Positions 47,671 to 61,859 of a stretch of DNA of 64,000 bases are shown here, piece by piece. A model generated the notes under the pieces. The model was not told the DNA's origin. It did no database searches and saw only the letters and a list, made by a program, of their open reading frames with translations. The DNA comes from Channa striata. Lineage: Eukaryota; Chordata; Actinopteri; Anabantiformes; Channidae. A program made the position numbers and the translations under genes. The DNA lies in assembly GCA_033026295.1 (NCBI GenBank), contig CM065188.1, positions 806,001 through 870,000 on the forward strand. Reading direction: 5' to 3'. How positions within the stretch are numbered: position 1 is the first letter of the stretch; each line of letters begins with the position of its first letter.

Positions 47671-48774
47671 CTGTGTGTGTGTGTGTGTGTGAGTGTGTGC
47701 ACTTGTCTGCTTAAAAGACTGTCCGGCCCTTCCTGCTGGCGTTCAGTCAGAGACCGAGAGAAAGACGAGAAATGATCATTTAGTCCATCATCCAGTTAGG
47801 AAAACAATCGTTTGTACTGGGTGATTTAAGGCTGTCTCAGACAGAAGTAAGGGACTTAGTCATCAGTCCAAACTGTGGGTCTGCATTGCACAATAAGAGC
47901 TGACCCACTGATGAAAGTTAAAAATAATAACTACATTTATAACCAAATTGAGTAGCAATGAGCATATTAAGTCTCACACAACATATGTCACATATGTAGC
48001 AATGTGCATGTCAGGTGACATCACCATGTGCACTATGTCACCAACGTGACCTCATCGTGGTTACAATAAGAGGAAGCTGGTTTATGTTAGGGGGCAGCAC
48101 TTTGATGGAGTGGTACGCACTGCCACCTCACTATCCGTGGCCAACTGTGAAGAGTTAACATGTTGGTTGTCAAAGTGTAAAAAGATATTTTTCAATGAGA
48201 AGATTTTTTTCCCACATAACTTGTGGTAAAGGAGTTCGGCTCGGAAACCCTTTTGTGTCTCTAACTGGTGCTTTCCCTCATGAAATGAAATCTTCCTCAT
48301 GCTTTCCCACTGTGTGATGGCACACGGAGAAAACTCTGCTTGAAGCAATACCAAAACTTAAAAATACTTGAAAATATTTCACTAACGCAGGGAACAGTGA
48401 GCGCAACAACTCTGCAGAATGTTCAGCTATAAAGAAAATGGTTTGACACAGAAATAAACAGTAATACTATAGATGACGACATGGACGTGATGCTTACAGC
48501 TTAATCTTCTTCTTATACACACAATGTCAAAGCATCTATTGTGAGAGATGCCCTGCCAACACACACACACACACACGTTTGCAGAGTATTTAGCATATTG
48601 TGGTGCCAGTAGCCAACAAATTAGTCACATCTGAAACAGTCTAATTAACCCAGAGGAGCTTAACCCACTTATCACAGTGAGCAGAGAGTGAGAGACACCG
48701 AGAGGGACAGAAAGCGCGAGAGAGAGAGTGACAGCCTCAGACTATCTTCCTCACTGATTGATTTCTCTCATCAG

Positions 48775-48812
<38 letters not shown>

Positions 48813-51291
48813 ACTTTCTTCAGTAGGATTGATTGGATTGTACAAAGCCAACGCTTCCTTGTCCAATACATTATTAAAACACACACAGACAGACACACTC
48901 GGAAAACAACATCTTATGGTTAAAAAAAACATAGCAGTCAATGCACGTAGACTACCCAAATTTGTGTGTAATATAAATTTTTTTTCAACTTTTCTGTTGA
49001 AAAAATATTACACTCATTTACATACAGAGATAATTAGCTAATCAGCTGGGCATGGCATTCCCTGCTGCAGATGCTTCGTATCCTACTTGGACCACTGCAT
49101 CTTCATATTTATTATTTGATATCTAACAATTGGGATGTGTGGTTAGCTGCATTTCAGCTGCTTCTCTCAATTTATTTTTGCTATTTTTTGCAATAATGCT
49201 AGATGACAATATTTCCACTGGAAACAATTATGACTTTAGTCACAAGTCAACCATGCTTACTGGATGAACTAAAATATTCATCATTTTTGCATATCAAGAC
49301 ACAGAAATGTACATTATAATGCAACTATAACTGAGATGAGCCTCCATCCTTTGTTTGTTTGGGAAGTTTGGGAAAACGATTCAACTCAGAAAGACTTACT
49401 GATTAATAAATATTTTGTTTCTATCATAACAACAAAGATTTCCCTCTTTACTGTACTTTGGAAACAGGTCATCATCAGAGACACTGACATGGGGCTTTAT
49501 TTACCTGAGCAAGGCAAAGTCCAAATCGAAGCCTAGGTGCAGGTGTTTGGATGCTCCCAACAAGTGTGTTTGAAGATGCTCCCAACAACCTTAGGGCATT
49601 TGAATCAACAGGCAGCTGGTCTGTTGTCACTAAAACAGGCTGGATAAACTGCACTGTGAACTGTACAGTAAGTTAGGTCTCAGGAAACACAATTATTCTC
49701 CTCTGCATATGAATGTGAAAACGGCCCTTCATGTATTTAAATCACAATAAACAGACCCTAAACATCACACCATATTAATAGATCAACTACTTAATATAGT
49801 CCTCGTCCTTGTTATGTTGTCACATAAGCTCTGAGCTTTCTTTTAATGTTTCAGATAATAGGTTGTAGCTTTTATAGATATTGAGCTCTGCAGTCTGCAT
49901 GGCTACCTCTCTGCAAACCATGTTTTTTTTTTTTTTTCAAATAATGTGAGTTTGGATTTTGGTGAGAACAGCTGCATTGGTCTGGAGGATTTTAGCTCTA
50001 ACAGTTTGAATATGTGAGTAAAACTGTGCCTAATGTCTAATGTTTAGAAACACTTTACAATAGCTAATTACAATCCAGAGACTGTGCAGAGATGCAATAA
50101 TGAAGTCACCCAGCTGTGCCAAAATTACGCACAGCCTCTCTGTAAAATCAGAGACTACTGAGGTAACACATATCATGTCTGTCCAACTACGAACAAAAGA
50201 TCCAACATTGTACAAGTTTTTGAGTCACACAGAACAGACTGTTGAAATTGAACAACGATAATGTTCTATTTATAGCGAAAAAATAAATAAATAAATAAAT
50301 TTGTTTTTAATTTAGTTTCATTATTTCACAGATCCAGTCGATGTAGTTATGTACAAATCTCTATGGGCAGCTGCTGAGTGTACGAGATTTTATAAGATAA
50401 AGTGAGTTTTTATTTGTTGCTGGTAAATCCTGCTTTCTGTCAGTTGAATATTGTCTGTTCCCAGCAAAACTTATTATGTATTTATACATCTCAGCATTAA
50501 ATATATGACACAGTTCTGACAGAAACTTGATACTACCTGTAGAATAACCCAGCTCCAAATGTTTCTGGAAAGCTTGAGTTGTTTCATACAGACAACAAGG
50601 TCAAAACCAGAACATTTCGACGCATTTAACATCTAGTGCCATGAATCAGACACAAGTGAAAGCAGGTTAAAAATAAACGTCTATTGTGTGAAATTCATTA
50701 AAGTTTTGTGTCTTTGGTTTTCCTTAAACCACTTAAAATCGACTACACAAAATGAGTAAAATACAATTACTTATGTATTTCAACAATGCTACATCTAGTT
50801 AGCTGGACTCATTTGTGTAAAATTAAGCCTTTTTTAAATTAAATATAACTTCACAACAGTCTCACTACACAGTGGCCTGCAGATAAAGAATGTGCATGAG
50901 TTCTCGAATGATGCCACACTTTGGCTGAATGATGCCGCTCACTTATGGCCAAACACCTACAGTAACAACACGCCACATGGAACCAGATCCACAACACGTG
51001 TTCTTCTTATAATGACTCACAAGCTTCCTGTGATAATGATCCTAACGATATTTCTGCAATACATAGAGTCAGATGTGTACTCTCCTCACTGCTCCTCTCG
51101 TGTTTCCTTGATTTATCTCCTCCTTCCTTTCTGTTTTGCACCACTTTGTGTGTGTTTATGCTCTAATGTGTTGGCGTTAGCTTCTGCTAATTATTCTTGC
51201 AGACAGACAACCGCCTTGTACCCAAACACACTCTACAGCTACGGTCTGGTGGGACAAAGGTTTGAAATCAGCACCTCGGCTCAGTCAGAGA

Positions 51292-51294
<3 letters not shown>
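47671..51294. other. Intron with TG/AC microsatellites
   Basis: (TG)n at 47671-47691 and 48776-48810, (AC)n at 48559-48576, (AAAT)n at 50280-50300, and a T-run at 49923-49938. No gene or transposon was recognised. Confidence 0.45.
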
Positions 51295-51329
<35 letters not shown>

Positions 51330-51453
51330 CTTGTAGTAATCAATCATTAGCTCAGCCCCACCCCCACAACCCCCCCTCGTCCCCTTGGGCTGACAGATCC
51401 TATTTGTTATAGTGCTTCCACAGGGCTATGCTATGCAATGCGCTGGTACATGA

Positions 51454-51532
<79 letters not shown>
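51295..51532 (+). repeat. (TC)n and long (AC)n microsatellites
   Basis: (TC)n at 51295-51324 and an uninterrupted (AC)n of about 77 bases at 51456-51532, the longest in the window. Between them is a C-rich patch with CCCCC runs. Confidence 0.97.
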
Positions 51533-51534
<2 letters not shown>

Positions 51535-54500
51535 CACGTACCAAGCCTGTCTCCTAAAAATTATGTTTCCTCAATGCTACTGAACTGCAACCGCAATTAC
51601 ATTTTTGTGGGAAATGTAATGGCTCCTGATGGTCTCCCAATACAAAGTATTTTTGGGGTGGATGGTGGGCCTGGAATAATTGTCACACCACCGAATTGAG
51701 TCCAGTGGGTGATAGAAATGGTGATTGTGTATGGAGTCAATATATTTATATATATTTCTGTAAGTTAGATTATTGCTGATTATTGTTTCCAATCCCTAAA
51801 CCAGTGCTGGAAGAGATTAAAAACATTATAGGAGACACAACATCTGGATGTTTTGGTGAAAAAAAACTGCCTGGTATCATTTTTGCAACTTGCCCGTTGA
51901 GTTATTTAAAAACATCGTCCTACAATCAGGTTTTAACAAACATTTTTAAAAATTACATTATTGTATTATTATAAATTCATTTTTATTATTGCATTGTTTA
52001 GATATTGGGAAGTAGTGAGCAAATATAAGGGCAGAGATGGGGTACAACATGCAGAAAAGCTCCGCAGCCAGAATCAAACCTGTAACCAGCTGTTATGCAC
52101 ACGGGCTGAACTTGTGTGTCATGGAAACAGCCGCTGAAGAGCATTGACCTCGGCTGTGCACTGTTATCGTGCCACTGAATGGCCAGCTTTTGGCCATTAG
52201 CAGCCCGTAATTGTGGCTCTGTAATTCACATATTGTTATAGATATTATGAGTGAAATTAGCAAAATCTTGCAGAACTAGTAAATATTACGAGTGCATTTG
52301 GAGATATATTTCAAAGCCGTCAAAGTCTTTGTAGGGAGTAGGCCACATTGGCTGGGTGCATGACAAAAGCAAGACTGAGAGACAAGAGTCCCCAGCGTAG
52401 AATTTGTGTAATGAGCTACTTCTCAATTAGGAGAAATGTTTATTAATTAATTTCATCCATTAATCTGCAATATGTTCGGTCTGTCTAAAAGTAACACACA
52501 TCTAAACACTGAAACGGCTTTTATGTGAGCATCTGTCAAAACATGGACTAAAAAAGAAGACTGGACGATAAAGGCAGAACCTTTTGAATGGACCTGTTTT
52601 AGTTCCTGTTCCCAAAGTGGAGGGTCATCTGATCAAATATTAAAAGTATGTTGTATGTCAAAATGTACATTTGTTTTTAATAAACACCAGATAGTAGGAT
52701 GAGGTTATAGGTCACGTAGGTAAGTGAATAAGCTGGTAGATCTTACAAAGAGATAGGGATTGTGCAATGCAGATACTGCAGAGATGTCATGTTTCAAATA
52801 AGGAGGGGTGGGAAAAGAGAGAGAGAGAGACAGGAGGAAAGGTAGGAAGCTGCAAAGGAAAGACATATGAATCACATTCATATGAAAATAAAACAGTTCC
52901 AGCTCTGTGTGAGTGTGTGTGTGTGTTCTGTGTGTGTAGTCTTGCCAACCTCAGCATTTTTCCTCATATTATTCTTGGTCATTTGATTTGAGAGGCTCTC
53001 AGGATGAACATGCTGATGCAAGCACTTTTGCAAGAGAAACACACACCCTATGGCATGCACACACACACACACACAAACATGCACACAGACATGCACACAC
53101 ACACACACAGACATGCACACACACATATTTATGAGACAGTCAATATTGCAGAAAAATGATCAGTGTGTGTGCGCACACCCATACACAGCCGCAGTAATGC
53201 ACAGCAGCACTCGGCTGTCTCTCGGGTGTTGAATGCAAATCACCTGAAAATGAATCTGTGTTAGCACCGCAGAGCTGAGGATGCCGTTACTGATAGGAAA
53301 ACAAAGTCTATGATGCAAAAATAAGATTTATAGAAAGTGAAAATAAAACTTACATCATCAGTGATGCGTCAACTCGATTCACTCACTGAAGGCAATGAGG
53401 TGTTTTTAGAAGCTTTTTGTCATCAGAATGAATTATTTTTAATGAAAACTCTGGGAAATAAGGGATGGGAGGATTTTATAAAAGCGTCACCCAAACTTTC
53501 TGTTATCACTAAAAGATAACAGTTTCAAATCATTTTCCAAATGAAATGTATTTTCAATTATATCCCCACGAAGATGCTAAAACTTTTTAAAACAACTCGA
53601 GTGTGAGGCCATCGCTGCGACGTCTCCACTCACGCTGACAGAAACCCGCCTCCTGCTTTGTTCACTCTGCAGCTGATGCGGCAAATGCCACGTGAAGCAT
53701 ATTTTATGGTATCGTTATTCAACTGGAGCACACACATCGTGGATGTATGGAGACAGAGGCAGGGAGCCGAGGGCCAGGAGACAAGCAGTAATGCTGTCAA
53801 GCAGAAAATACACAGTACAGATATTGTATAAAGCCGCCAGTGTTTACCACAGTATTATTTGAAGTCATAACCTTTGTTTTGGATTGTTTTATTATAATCA
53901 GAACCAGCCGCTGCAGAAATGTTATGGCTGATGCTACGTATGATGGCCAGTATGGAACCCCAGTGCTCACTGACACTCGTTCATCTCTCAGTCTTAAGCC
54001 AAACTAAATATCGATTTCAGATCATCAGGTGTGAGCAGACATTACATTTGTTCTTTCTTAAACTTTACAGCAAGTCTAAGGACAGTGTTATTTTATTTAC
54101 GTACAATCGTCAGATCCACAGATGTTTGGCAAATATGATTATTTCAAAGAATAAATCAAAAATAACATTTCTTAGTTTCTGCAGTAAAAAAAAAACTAAA
54201 ACTTATTTTACTTACTCAAACTAACCCAAACACGCGTGCGTTCTGCTTTACTGGGTGATCAGGATTTTTAATGATTTGCTTTTATTTGCCTGTTGCATTA
54301 AAGCTTCCCCATCAATTACCATCAGTGCTATAAATGTTGGTTTCATAACCAAATCCTGGTTAACCAGGGCTGATATTTAGATCAGCTCTGCAGCACAGTG
54401 AGTGTGTTGTAGAATACATGACACACACACATATGTTCCCTTAAATGAGGCTACAACTGCAGCTTTGACCAGGAAATATTGGTTTTACAAACATGCAACA

Positions 54501-54808
54501 GGCAACAGGCTGTTGATAGAAATTATATACTGGGAAAAATTAAAGTATTAATTAGTAATAACTGTTAATATTAAATAACAAGAGAGGCAGTAGAGTGACT
54601 AGTGCCTCACTTTTCTTCCTATTCCTTTCACCTATGTGTGTGTGTGTGTGTGTGTGTGTGAGACGGGATGATCAGCACATTAAAGGAAGGGCTAGAACCA
54701 TATGTTAATTATGTAAATGATTGACTTTAATCAGGCTCAGCCATGTAGCAAGTTAGTGGGGAAGGAGAATGTGTAGATCCAGAACAATCCCAATTAATAT
54801 TCATCAGG

Positions 54809-54848
<40 letters not shown>

Positions 54849-55204
54849 CTCTGGACAGAGTGAGGATGAATTAATAGTTTGATGAGGGATGAAAGAGCTG
54901 GAGTGGCTCGGCTCTGCTCCCCATCTGTCTTCACCTCAGTCGCCTTTGAACGTGCGCACACACACACACAGACACACACACAGCTGGACAGAGACCGTCT
55001 GTGTCTATTAACAGGTGAATATTCCATATTTCAGCCAGACAAATGTGCTAAAATTCAACTTAGCAGCACAAGGAGAGGACTGGAGGACTGACTTTGAGAA
55101 TCAAAGCACACAGCATTGTTACACTCCTTCATTTTTGCTTTATTATGCTGTAGACTGAATTTAACATACATAAAATAAAGAACAACAAAGTAATTACATG
55201 TTTT
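51533..55204. other. Intron with AC/TG repeats, no gene
   Basis: (AC)-rich at 53056-53126, (TG)n at 54634-54661 and 54815-54846, and (AC)n at 54957-54980. The stretches 52140-52450 and 54700-54790 are plain, repeat-free sequence that could be conserved non-coding DNA. Confidence 0.4.
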
Positions 55205-55437
55205 TGAAATGGTAAATAACCGCTTATGTAGCATTTTTATCCAAAGTGCTTTACAATGTATCTTCTCATTTACCCAGTCAGACACACTGATGTCAGCGGC
55301 TGCCATGCAAGGTGCTCATCTGACCCAGCGCTTCGGGTTCAGTGTCTTGCCCAAGGAAACTGTGGCATGTAAGTGGGACCATTGACCCTGTGGTCCGTGG
55401 ATGACTGCCTTACCAACTGAGCTACTGCCGCCCGGCT
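55205..55437 (-). mobile_element. Full-length tRNA-derived SINE (family 1)
   Basis: The best-preserved copy. On the minus strand it starts with the tRNA-like head CGGGCGGCAGTAGCTCAGTT followed by GGTAAGGCAGTC (box A) and GGTCAATGGTCCC (box B). The core is CTTGGGCAAGACACTGAACC, with a 3' end of GTAAAGCACTTTGGATAAAA then a GGTTATTTACC end. Confidence 0.8.
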
Positions 55438-55794
55438 TGGATTTCACTCTTCACCATCACCTTAACAGTTATATAACTGGATAAAAGTAATTACAAGTTA
55501 AACTAAGAAACCGATTTTAACATTTTTTTTAAAAGGTAAACAGCATCAAACTGTTTCCGGGAAGATATTTATAGATTGAATCATGTCAACTGGACTTCTT
55601 TCTTCTTGAGAAAGAAACATTTTGCTCCTCATCCAAGCAGAGAAGACAGATAGTATGAGAGAGCAGTACATAAAGCAACTTATGTTCACATATGTGAACG
55701 CAAACGCCCAAGTCTGTTGGCCCTGACGTTATCTGGATTTTACCCAGCCTAGTGCAAAGTCCGGATTACCCTCCTCCAAACTAATTTGCGAACA

Positions 55795-55925
55795 AAGCGA
55801 TGCTGAAAAACTGGTCCATGCATTTATTACTTCTAAATTGGACTACTTTAATTCTCTACTTTCAGGCTGCCCCAGTAAATCTCTAAAAACCCTTCAATTA
55901 ATCCAAAATGCTGCAGCAAGATGAC
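55795..55925 (+). mobile_element. LINE (family A) short fragment
   Basis: AAAGCGATGCTGAAAAACTG through TTGGACTACTTTAATTCTCT to CCAAAATGCTGCAGCAAGAT. It corresponds to the DYCNSLL...QNAAAR region, with both ends lost. Confidence 0.75.
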
Positions 55926-56596
55926 TGCTGTACATGCAGCACAAGGGTAACCCGCTTTACCGGTTAAATGGCATTCTCTGACGGAAATCTATCTCGGGAA
56001 ACAAGGTTTCCCTAATCCCCTACTTCGATTTCAGAAACCAGGTTATCCGTATATATGACACTTAAGAATCAGCTTTCCCGACAAAACTGACTGTAAACCG
56101 GTTACTAATGTTCATGTAAACACACTCCATGAGTGAGTGGGCTTGTTGATGACGGCCATTTCCTGCGACTGTCATGAAACTGGTCAGATACAATCAGCCA
56201 AATGTGGGGAACTTGTCTAAATACATTTACTATGTATATCAATGCAACAACAGCCAATTACCATCAAGAAAAATACGGTCACTTCCACAGCTTTGTTTTT
56301 GCGTCATGTCCCGCCACCTGCTTGAAGTGCCCAAACACAATCCTGCCCTTGCTATCTCCCAGTGTTGAATGCATGTCTGACAGGGAAACTCTTGGCAATG
56401 TCTGGACCTGAACCTCCTGACATTGTCTAGAGTTCACGTCTGAAAGTGGGCTATGGAGCATCTTCTCAACAGAGGAGGAGGACATAGCCACAACCTGTTT
56501 CACTCCCCATGAAGATAAAGATCACTTCACACATGAACCAAAAAACAGCAACACCTAACGACCCCATCTTGGGGGATTAGTGGTGTTCAACTTTTT
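55926..56596. other. No recognised features
   Basis: Short open frames on both strands near 56174-56503 have no recognised motif. Confidence 0.35.
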
Positions 56597-56705
56597 TTCA
56601 ATTCAACTTTATTTATATAGCGCCAATTTCCAAGTTCATCTCAAGGCACATTACATAGTAAAGTCCAGACTATACTAACATTTAGAGAAAACCAAACAAA
56701 TCCCC
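56597..56705 (-). mobile_element. LINE (family A) tail fragment
   Basis: The complement of the family 3' end: TTCAACTTTATTTATATAGC and AAGTCCAGACTATACTAACA. It directly abuts one arm of the inverted repeat described at 56706. Confidence 0.75.
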
Positions 56706-57030
56706 TGGTATTTTCAGAAAAATAGAAGTTTTTAATGAAAGCTACAACACTTGACTCCACAAGTTCTTATTGCTTTATTTTTTTTTAATTTGTAGTTGAA
56801 GACATATTTTGGTAAATGGTAAATGCCTGCATATATAGACTTTACAATGTAGCTTCTCATTCACTCATTCACACTCTCACACTGATGGCAATGGCTGACA
56901 ATACAAGCTACTCACCTGATCCACTGGGAGCAACTTAGGGTTCATTTTCTTGCCCAAGGAAATTTGACTCATAACAAGAAGGGACTTGGAATCAACGCAC
57001 TGACCCTGTGGTCCGTGGACAACTGCCTTA
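56706..57030 (-). repeat. Inverted repeat arm 1, containing a family 1 SINE
   Basis: The left part (56706-56764) and right part (56983-57030) are identical in reverse complement to 61937-61995 and 61860-61907. Between them is a family 1 SINE (about 56812-57040, minus) that the other arm lacks. Confidence 0.85.
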
Positions 57031-57047
57031 CGAACTGATTTATTTTC

Positions 57048-57245
57048 AATTCAATTCAACTTTATTTATATAGCCCCAATTTAAAACAAGGTCATCTCAG
57101 GGCACTCTACATAAGTCAAGACTATACAAACATTTAGAGAAAACCCAACAAATCCCCCTTGAGCAAGCCATAGGCAACAGTGGAGAGGAAAAACTCCCTT
57201 TAGCGGAAGAAACCTCCAGCAGAACCAGGCTCAGGGTGGGCGGCC
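57048..57245 (-). mobile_element. LINE (family A) 3' end
   Basis: CAATTCAATTCAACTTTATT, then GGGCACTCTACATAAGTCAA and CCTCCAGCAGAACCAGGCTC, the complement of the family 3' UTR. Confidence 0.8.
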
Positions 57246-57589
57246 TTGAGGTTAAGGTTGTTGTCACTAAATCTTGATGACTCCACCCTCTTCTCACCTT
57301 CCCTATTATCCACCTAACAAGCCTAATCTAATCAGGCCAGGTGTGAAACAAGACCTCCTTTGGGTGTCCCCATCTAGTTTTTCCTCAGACTGAGGAGCAG
57401 ACGTGATTCATTATTCGATTAATCAAACCAATATAAAATATAAAAAATATAACCTAAAATATAACTTGAAACAACCTGTTTCAAACACTTTTATCCAGTC
57501 ACATATTCCCGTTTATTGCACATTCCCTTGTAAACAGTGTTTTTTTGGTTATTTAGTGCAGTTATGGCTTTTGGATAAAAACTGTTTTT

Positions 57590-58860
57590 TGCTGTGATCG
57601 GATCTGTCTGTATCACTGTCCTGATGGTAACAATTCACACATACATATATAATGTATGTAGGAAATGGGCACCCAACAACCATCTGGATCGCTTTTCTCT
57701 GAGCCACTGTACTGCTACTGAACCATTCGCCGATGCAGTATGTTAGAATGCTCTCTGTGGAGCACTGGTAAAAGGTCACCAGGAGTCTCTGACGTTGATT
57801 TTCCTCAGCACACTGAGGAATTAGAGTCTCTGCTGGGCCTTTTTCAGCAGCTCAGAGATGTTTTGTGCTCTAGGTCACACCTCTATCTGAACTCCAAGGA
57901 AGGGAATGACAGGTACTCTCTCCACACAGTCTCCACTGATGTAGAGTGGATCATTTTTTTTTCTCCTGTAGTCAATGATCAGCTCTTAAATTTTTGTGTT
58001 GTGGAGGAGCAAGTTGTTCTACTTACACCATCATGTCAGTTACTGGAGTATGGAAACACCAAGTCCTCAAGTCCTCTCTGTCATTTTGGGGGAGAACAGT
58101 GTTAAACATCGAGTTGTAGCCCACAAAGAGCATCCTTGGGACCAACAGTGATGTGACATGACTCCAAACTGGTATTTCATAACACTTCATCACCACTGGT
58201 GTTAGGTCAACTGGCCGGTAGTCATTCAGGCTGGAAATGTGGGATTTGTTTGGCAAGCGCACTATGGTGGACTGTGGACAGGGCCAAGGACTGGTTGAAC
58301 ATCTTGGTAAAAATTCCAGCCAGCTGTTCCGCACATTCTTTCAACACCCAGCCAGGAACACCATTTGGTCAAGTAGCCTTCCTTGGGTTGACAGACCTCA
58401 GCATGCGCCTAGTCTCACTCACCCTGCTGACTGTGAGGGTGAAGCTTCTGTGGACCATGTGGTGTGGCTGTCTCTGGTAACTTCACCTCAAAACAGGCAA
58501 AGAATAGGTTAAGTTTTTATTGCCAACGTGGTGTCACCTTCAGCAGCCCCAGTGTTGGTCCTTAAAATTGATCAGATACTGTACTCTTCCCTACTGATGT
58601 TACTGTCCAAGTGGTCCTCGATCTTCCTCCTATATTGTAGCTTGGCATTTCTGATACCTTTCTTCAGGTTGTAGGGCCACACTTTAGTGAGCCTGATTTC
58701 CAGATCTAAAGGCAGTGTTTCTCTCCTGAGTCATCCCGGGCTTCTGGTTGGGATAGACGTGGATGAATTTGTCTTCTGTCACAGTGTCTATACAGATTTT
58801 TATGTAGCACAGAACAAATTGGCATCTTCAAAAGCATCCCAGTTTGTCCTATAGAAATTT
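57590..58860 (-). mobile_element. LINE (family B), degenerate
   Basis: Minus-strand pieces: FIHVYPNQKPGMTQERNTAF (linker before RT), NLKKGIRNAKLQYRRKIEDH, LNDYRPVDLTPVVMKCYE (RT start) and, near 57600-57779, TFYQCSTESILTYCI. It is the same family as 5520-5935 on the opposite strand. Many stops are present, and most of the RT core between 57780 and 58130 is missing or unreadable. Confidence 0.7.
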
Positions 58861-59559
58861 GCTACCAAGCGATAACCTGTTGGTGTACAATTAATTTCAG
58901 CTCCTAATTTAGCTTTGCCTTGCCTACCTTTTTTACTTCTAGCTAACACATCTAATGCTTACATCGGTGGTTTTACCTCGTTGCTTTTTTATTAAACTGG
59001 GGGCACAACCAAAGACTAGCAAGGACTGTTAAAGATCAGGCAGTAAACACATGAAGACTGTTTTCACCAACTATCCCATATTTCTTGTCTCTGACAGTCT
59101 GGAAGTGGCACACACTTGACGACTTAGTAAACTGGGGCAACACACTTGACAAATGGTTGGGATCTACTAGCAGTCTGGAGATAGAGACACACCCAGATAT
59201 CCCCCGAACAATGACTTATTAACAATTTTTGTGCACCAAATAAAAAAAGATGGTAAAAATCAGCAAAATAATGTTTTGTTGTTTTAATGTAAATAACATT
59301 GAGGACAACACAGACTATAGAGCCTAATGAAGGAAATGAAGTAAAATTACTGCCAACTAGGCCATACTGCAACTGACCAGGACCAACTAGGTCCAACCAC
59401 AAATCCCGACTGAGTCAAATTCATACTTGACAGTACATTAGTTAATTGTGTGCCTGCCTTTAGAGAGATGTGTTCATCGGTTAGAATAGCTGTTAGCTCT
59501 TGACCTCACTGTAATCAAGACAGGCAGTCTAGATAGCATAAGCTTCGGCGCAAGTACTA
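58861..59559. other. No recognised features
   Basis: Intronic sequence between two LINE remnants. Nothing was recognised. Confidence 0.35.
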
Positions 59560-61575
59560 CATTAGAATAGCATCGTTGACAGATGGTGCAGAGTTTTCCC
59601 TTGTTCCCCAGCATCTGAGAGGCTGCAGGGGCGGGCAACCAGTTTCGTTTGGTCATGATCATTTGGCATTACACAGGGAAATCAGGAGAACCAGGCATAA
59701 ACCACATCTGATTTCAGACATATTGTTTGCCATGTTGGTACTAATGCAACAAGAAATCAAAGGTGTAACAATGACACTATGATAGAACTATCTTCTGGCT
59801 GCGTAGCTGATTTGATCCTGCAGCAACATGAATAGTGCATGTGATACATGGCTCAAACGTAATGTTAACCTACCAATAATTTAAGCCTCCCCACCTGAGT
59901 ACACCAGTGACCAGATTGCTCGGTCTACATGATGGTGTAGCCCACCGATTGTCTTTTCAGTTCAACCTTGAAACTTGATAATACTCTCATTTTGACGCAT
60001 TTGTACTTAAACAGTCTCCAGTAGTCACCGAACTGTTGAGTCCAGGGAAACAGCTTCTTATACTTAAAGCAAATCCTTCATGACACGTACTGATACTCTT
60101 GGTTTCATGTAGTTTGTTCAGGTGTTGTCTCACCACAATGGTAAAACGTACAGCGGTAAATCTTGCAAATGGTAAAACCACCTAAATGGTAAAACCTACA
60201 TATGGAGGGATAGTTGTTTCTAAATGCACTGCCTCATCAAATCAGTTATGTCAGATCTCTTCCTTTTTAAGTCTAACCCAAGGCTAACTTGTACTCATAG
60301 CAGTAAAACGCATGTTGTTACCACTGGACATACTGATCCATCAACTGTAGTTTTTCACAGAGAACAAGCGCAAGCAGTTCTAGCTTCTTCACTGCAGCAT
60401 AATTGCACCAGTAACGTGAGTACAGCTTTGTCTTGTCTCCTGGATTCAAAACACATTTGTGATAGTCTACACCTTGGTTTATTGAAAAAATAGAGCAGCA
60501 AGACATTGGAATATAAATGACAAAAATCTAAATCCTTGAATGGCATGAGTCTGTACTGACTTACAAATCTGTTCTTTTCACTGCAGCCTATTATTCTTAC
60601 TTAATTGGTGACAAGAGACTAGAGTCTATTTCTGTGCTTCTCTTATTGGGCCCGATTGGTCCTCGCCGGGCTAAAACCCTACTTATCTAAAAGAACTCAA
60701 TGTGTTTCTTATTATATATAGACATCAGCATTTTGCGATCTGAAATATTCAGCATAGAGTTCGTGGATTTTTTTTCTTCTCTCTATGTATCTTTCCCGTC
60801 GGCCTAGGCATACACAGTGATGGAATTAATTTCTAATAATAGGCAAAACACACTCAGCTGTAAAGGTAGATGGTCCTTCTGAGATTGCTACAGATCACTG
60901 TAGTCCTGCCTCTCCGCTTTGAAAGCATGGATGTCTAAATTCAGGTAAAACTGATGCCGATAATTGAACCAGCTCAACTTAGACAGTTCTTGCTGCCACA
61001 TTTGGCACTACCCTCTGCTCAGAACAACACATTAAAGTTGCCACCAAAAATGCCATCTTTAACATATTCAACATAGCTAGAATTAGATTTTTGATTCATG
61101 CTTCTGAGTCACCCACTTTGGAGTGGAGTATTGTAATGTTCTGTTTTTAGCCCAACCTGGAGCTACAATTAGAACTCTTCCAATGGTCGAGAATGCTACA
61201 GCTATACAATTTTACCAAAACTGACCACATTATTTTGACCAACTTGACCATATTACACAAATGTTAGCGACCCTTCATTGGCTGATGACCTATCGAGTCC
61301 CTTTCCTATGGAATGAAGTCCCTGCTGACATCAGGCAGTCTAACGCAGCAGAGATTTTTATATCCAAACTGTATGCAGACCATTTTTGCTGGTTTTAGGT
61401 TTGTAGTTCATGTAGCCAAGCCATTCTTTTCTCTCTTGGCTCACCCCAACTACCTAAGGCAGATGGCCACCTGCCCCGAACCTTTTTATGTTTATGTTAT
61501 CTTGTTTCTTGTTTTAAAGGGGTTTTTCCCTTTCTACTGTCACCTAGTGCTTGCTCCAGGAGTAGAAAAGATGGA
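59560..61575 (+). mobile_element. Very degenerate LINE (L2/CR1 group)
   Basis: Around 59725-59765 the plus strand reads CHVGTNATRNQRCNND, like the HVGTND block of the SGNH-esterase ORF1 of fish L2/CR1 LINEs. Near 61120-61210 a DYCNVLF-like region appears. 61435-61560 resembles the family A 3' UTR (CTAAGGCAGATGGCCACCTG, then GGTTTTTCCC). The intervening ORF2 is unreadable. That this is one element is inference. Confidence 0.4.
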
Positions 61576-61859
61576 ATAGAGAGACAAAATACTGGATGGC
61601 AGGTAGGAAATCATACATCACACAACTTATCATGCATCCAATAGTCACTACCTGTTATCAGCACTATAGATATGGGCCAGTAGGTACCTGATTCACATGT
61701 TACATTAGGAGGTTCAGCCACACTTATTGAGGTAATAACACTGACTGACAATATCAAACGTGGCAGAAACTGGTGTCTCTTGCCTCAAAGTTTTGCATTG
61801 TTTACATGTGATGACATTTAAATCCAAGTTGGGACATCATTTAACTGTAGATCAGTTCT

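Noticed and set aside
55370..55437. A true tRNA gene
   Set aside because: Box A- and B-like sequences are present, but they form the head of a SINE with a full SINE body and tail, and I could not pair a proper acceptor stem.
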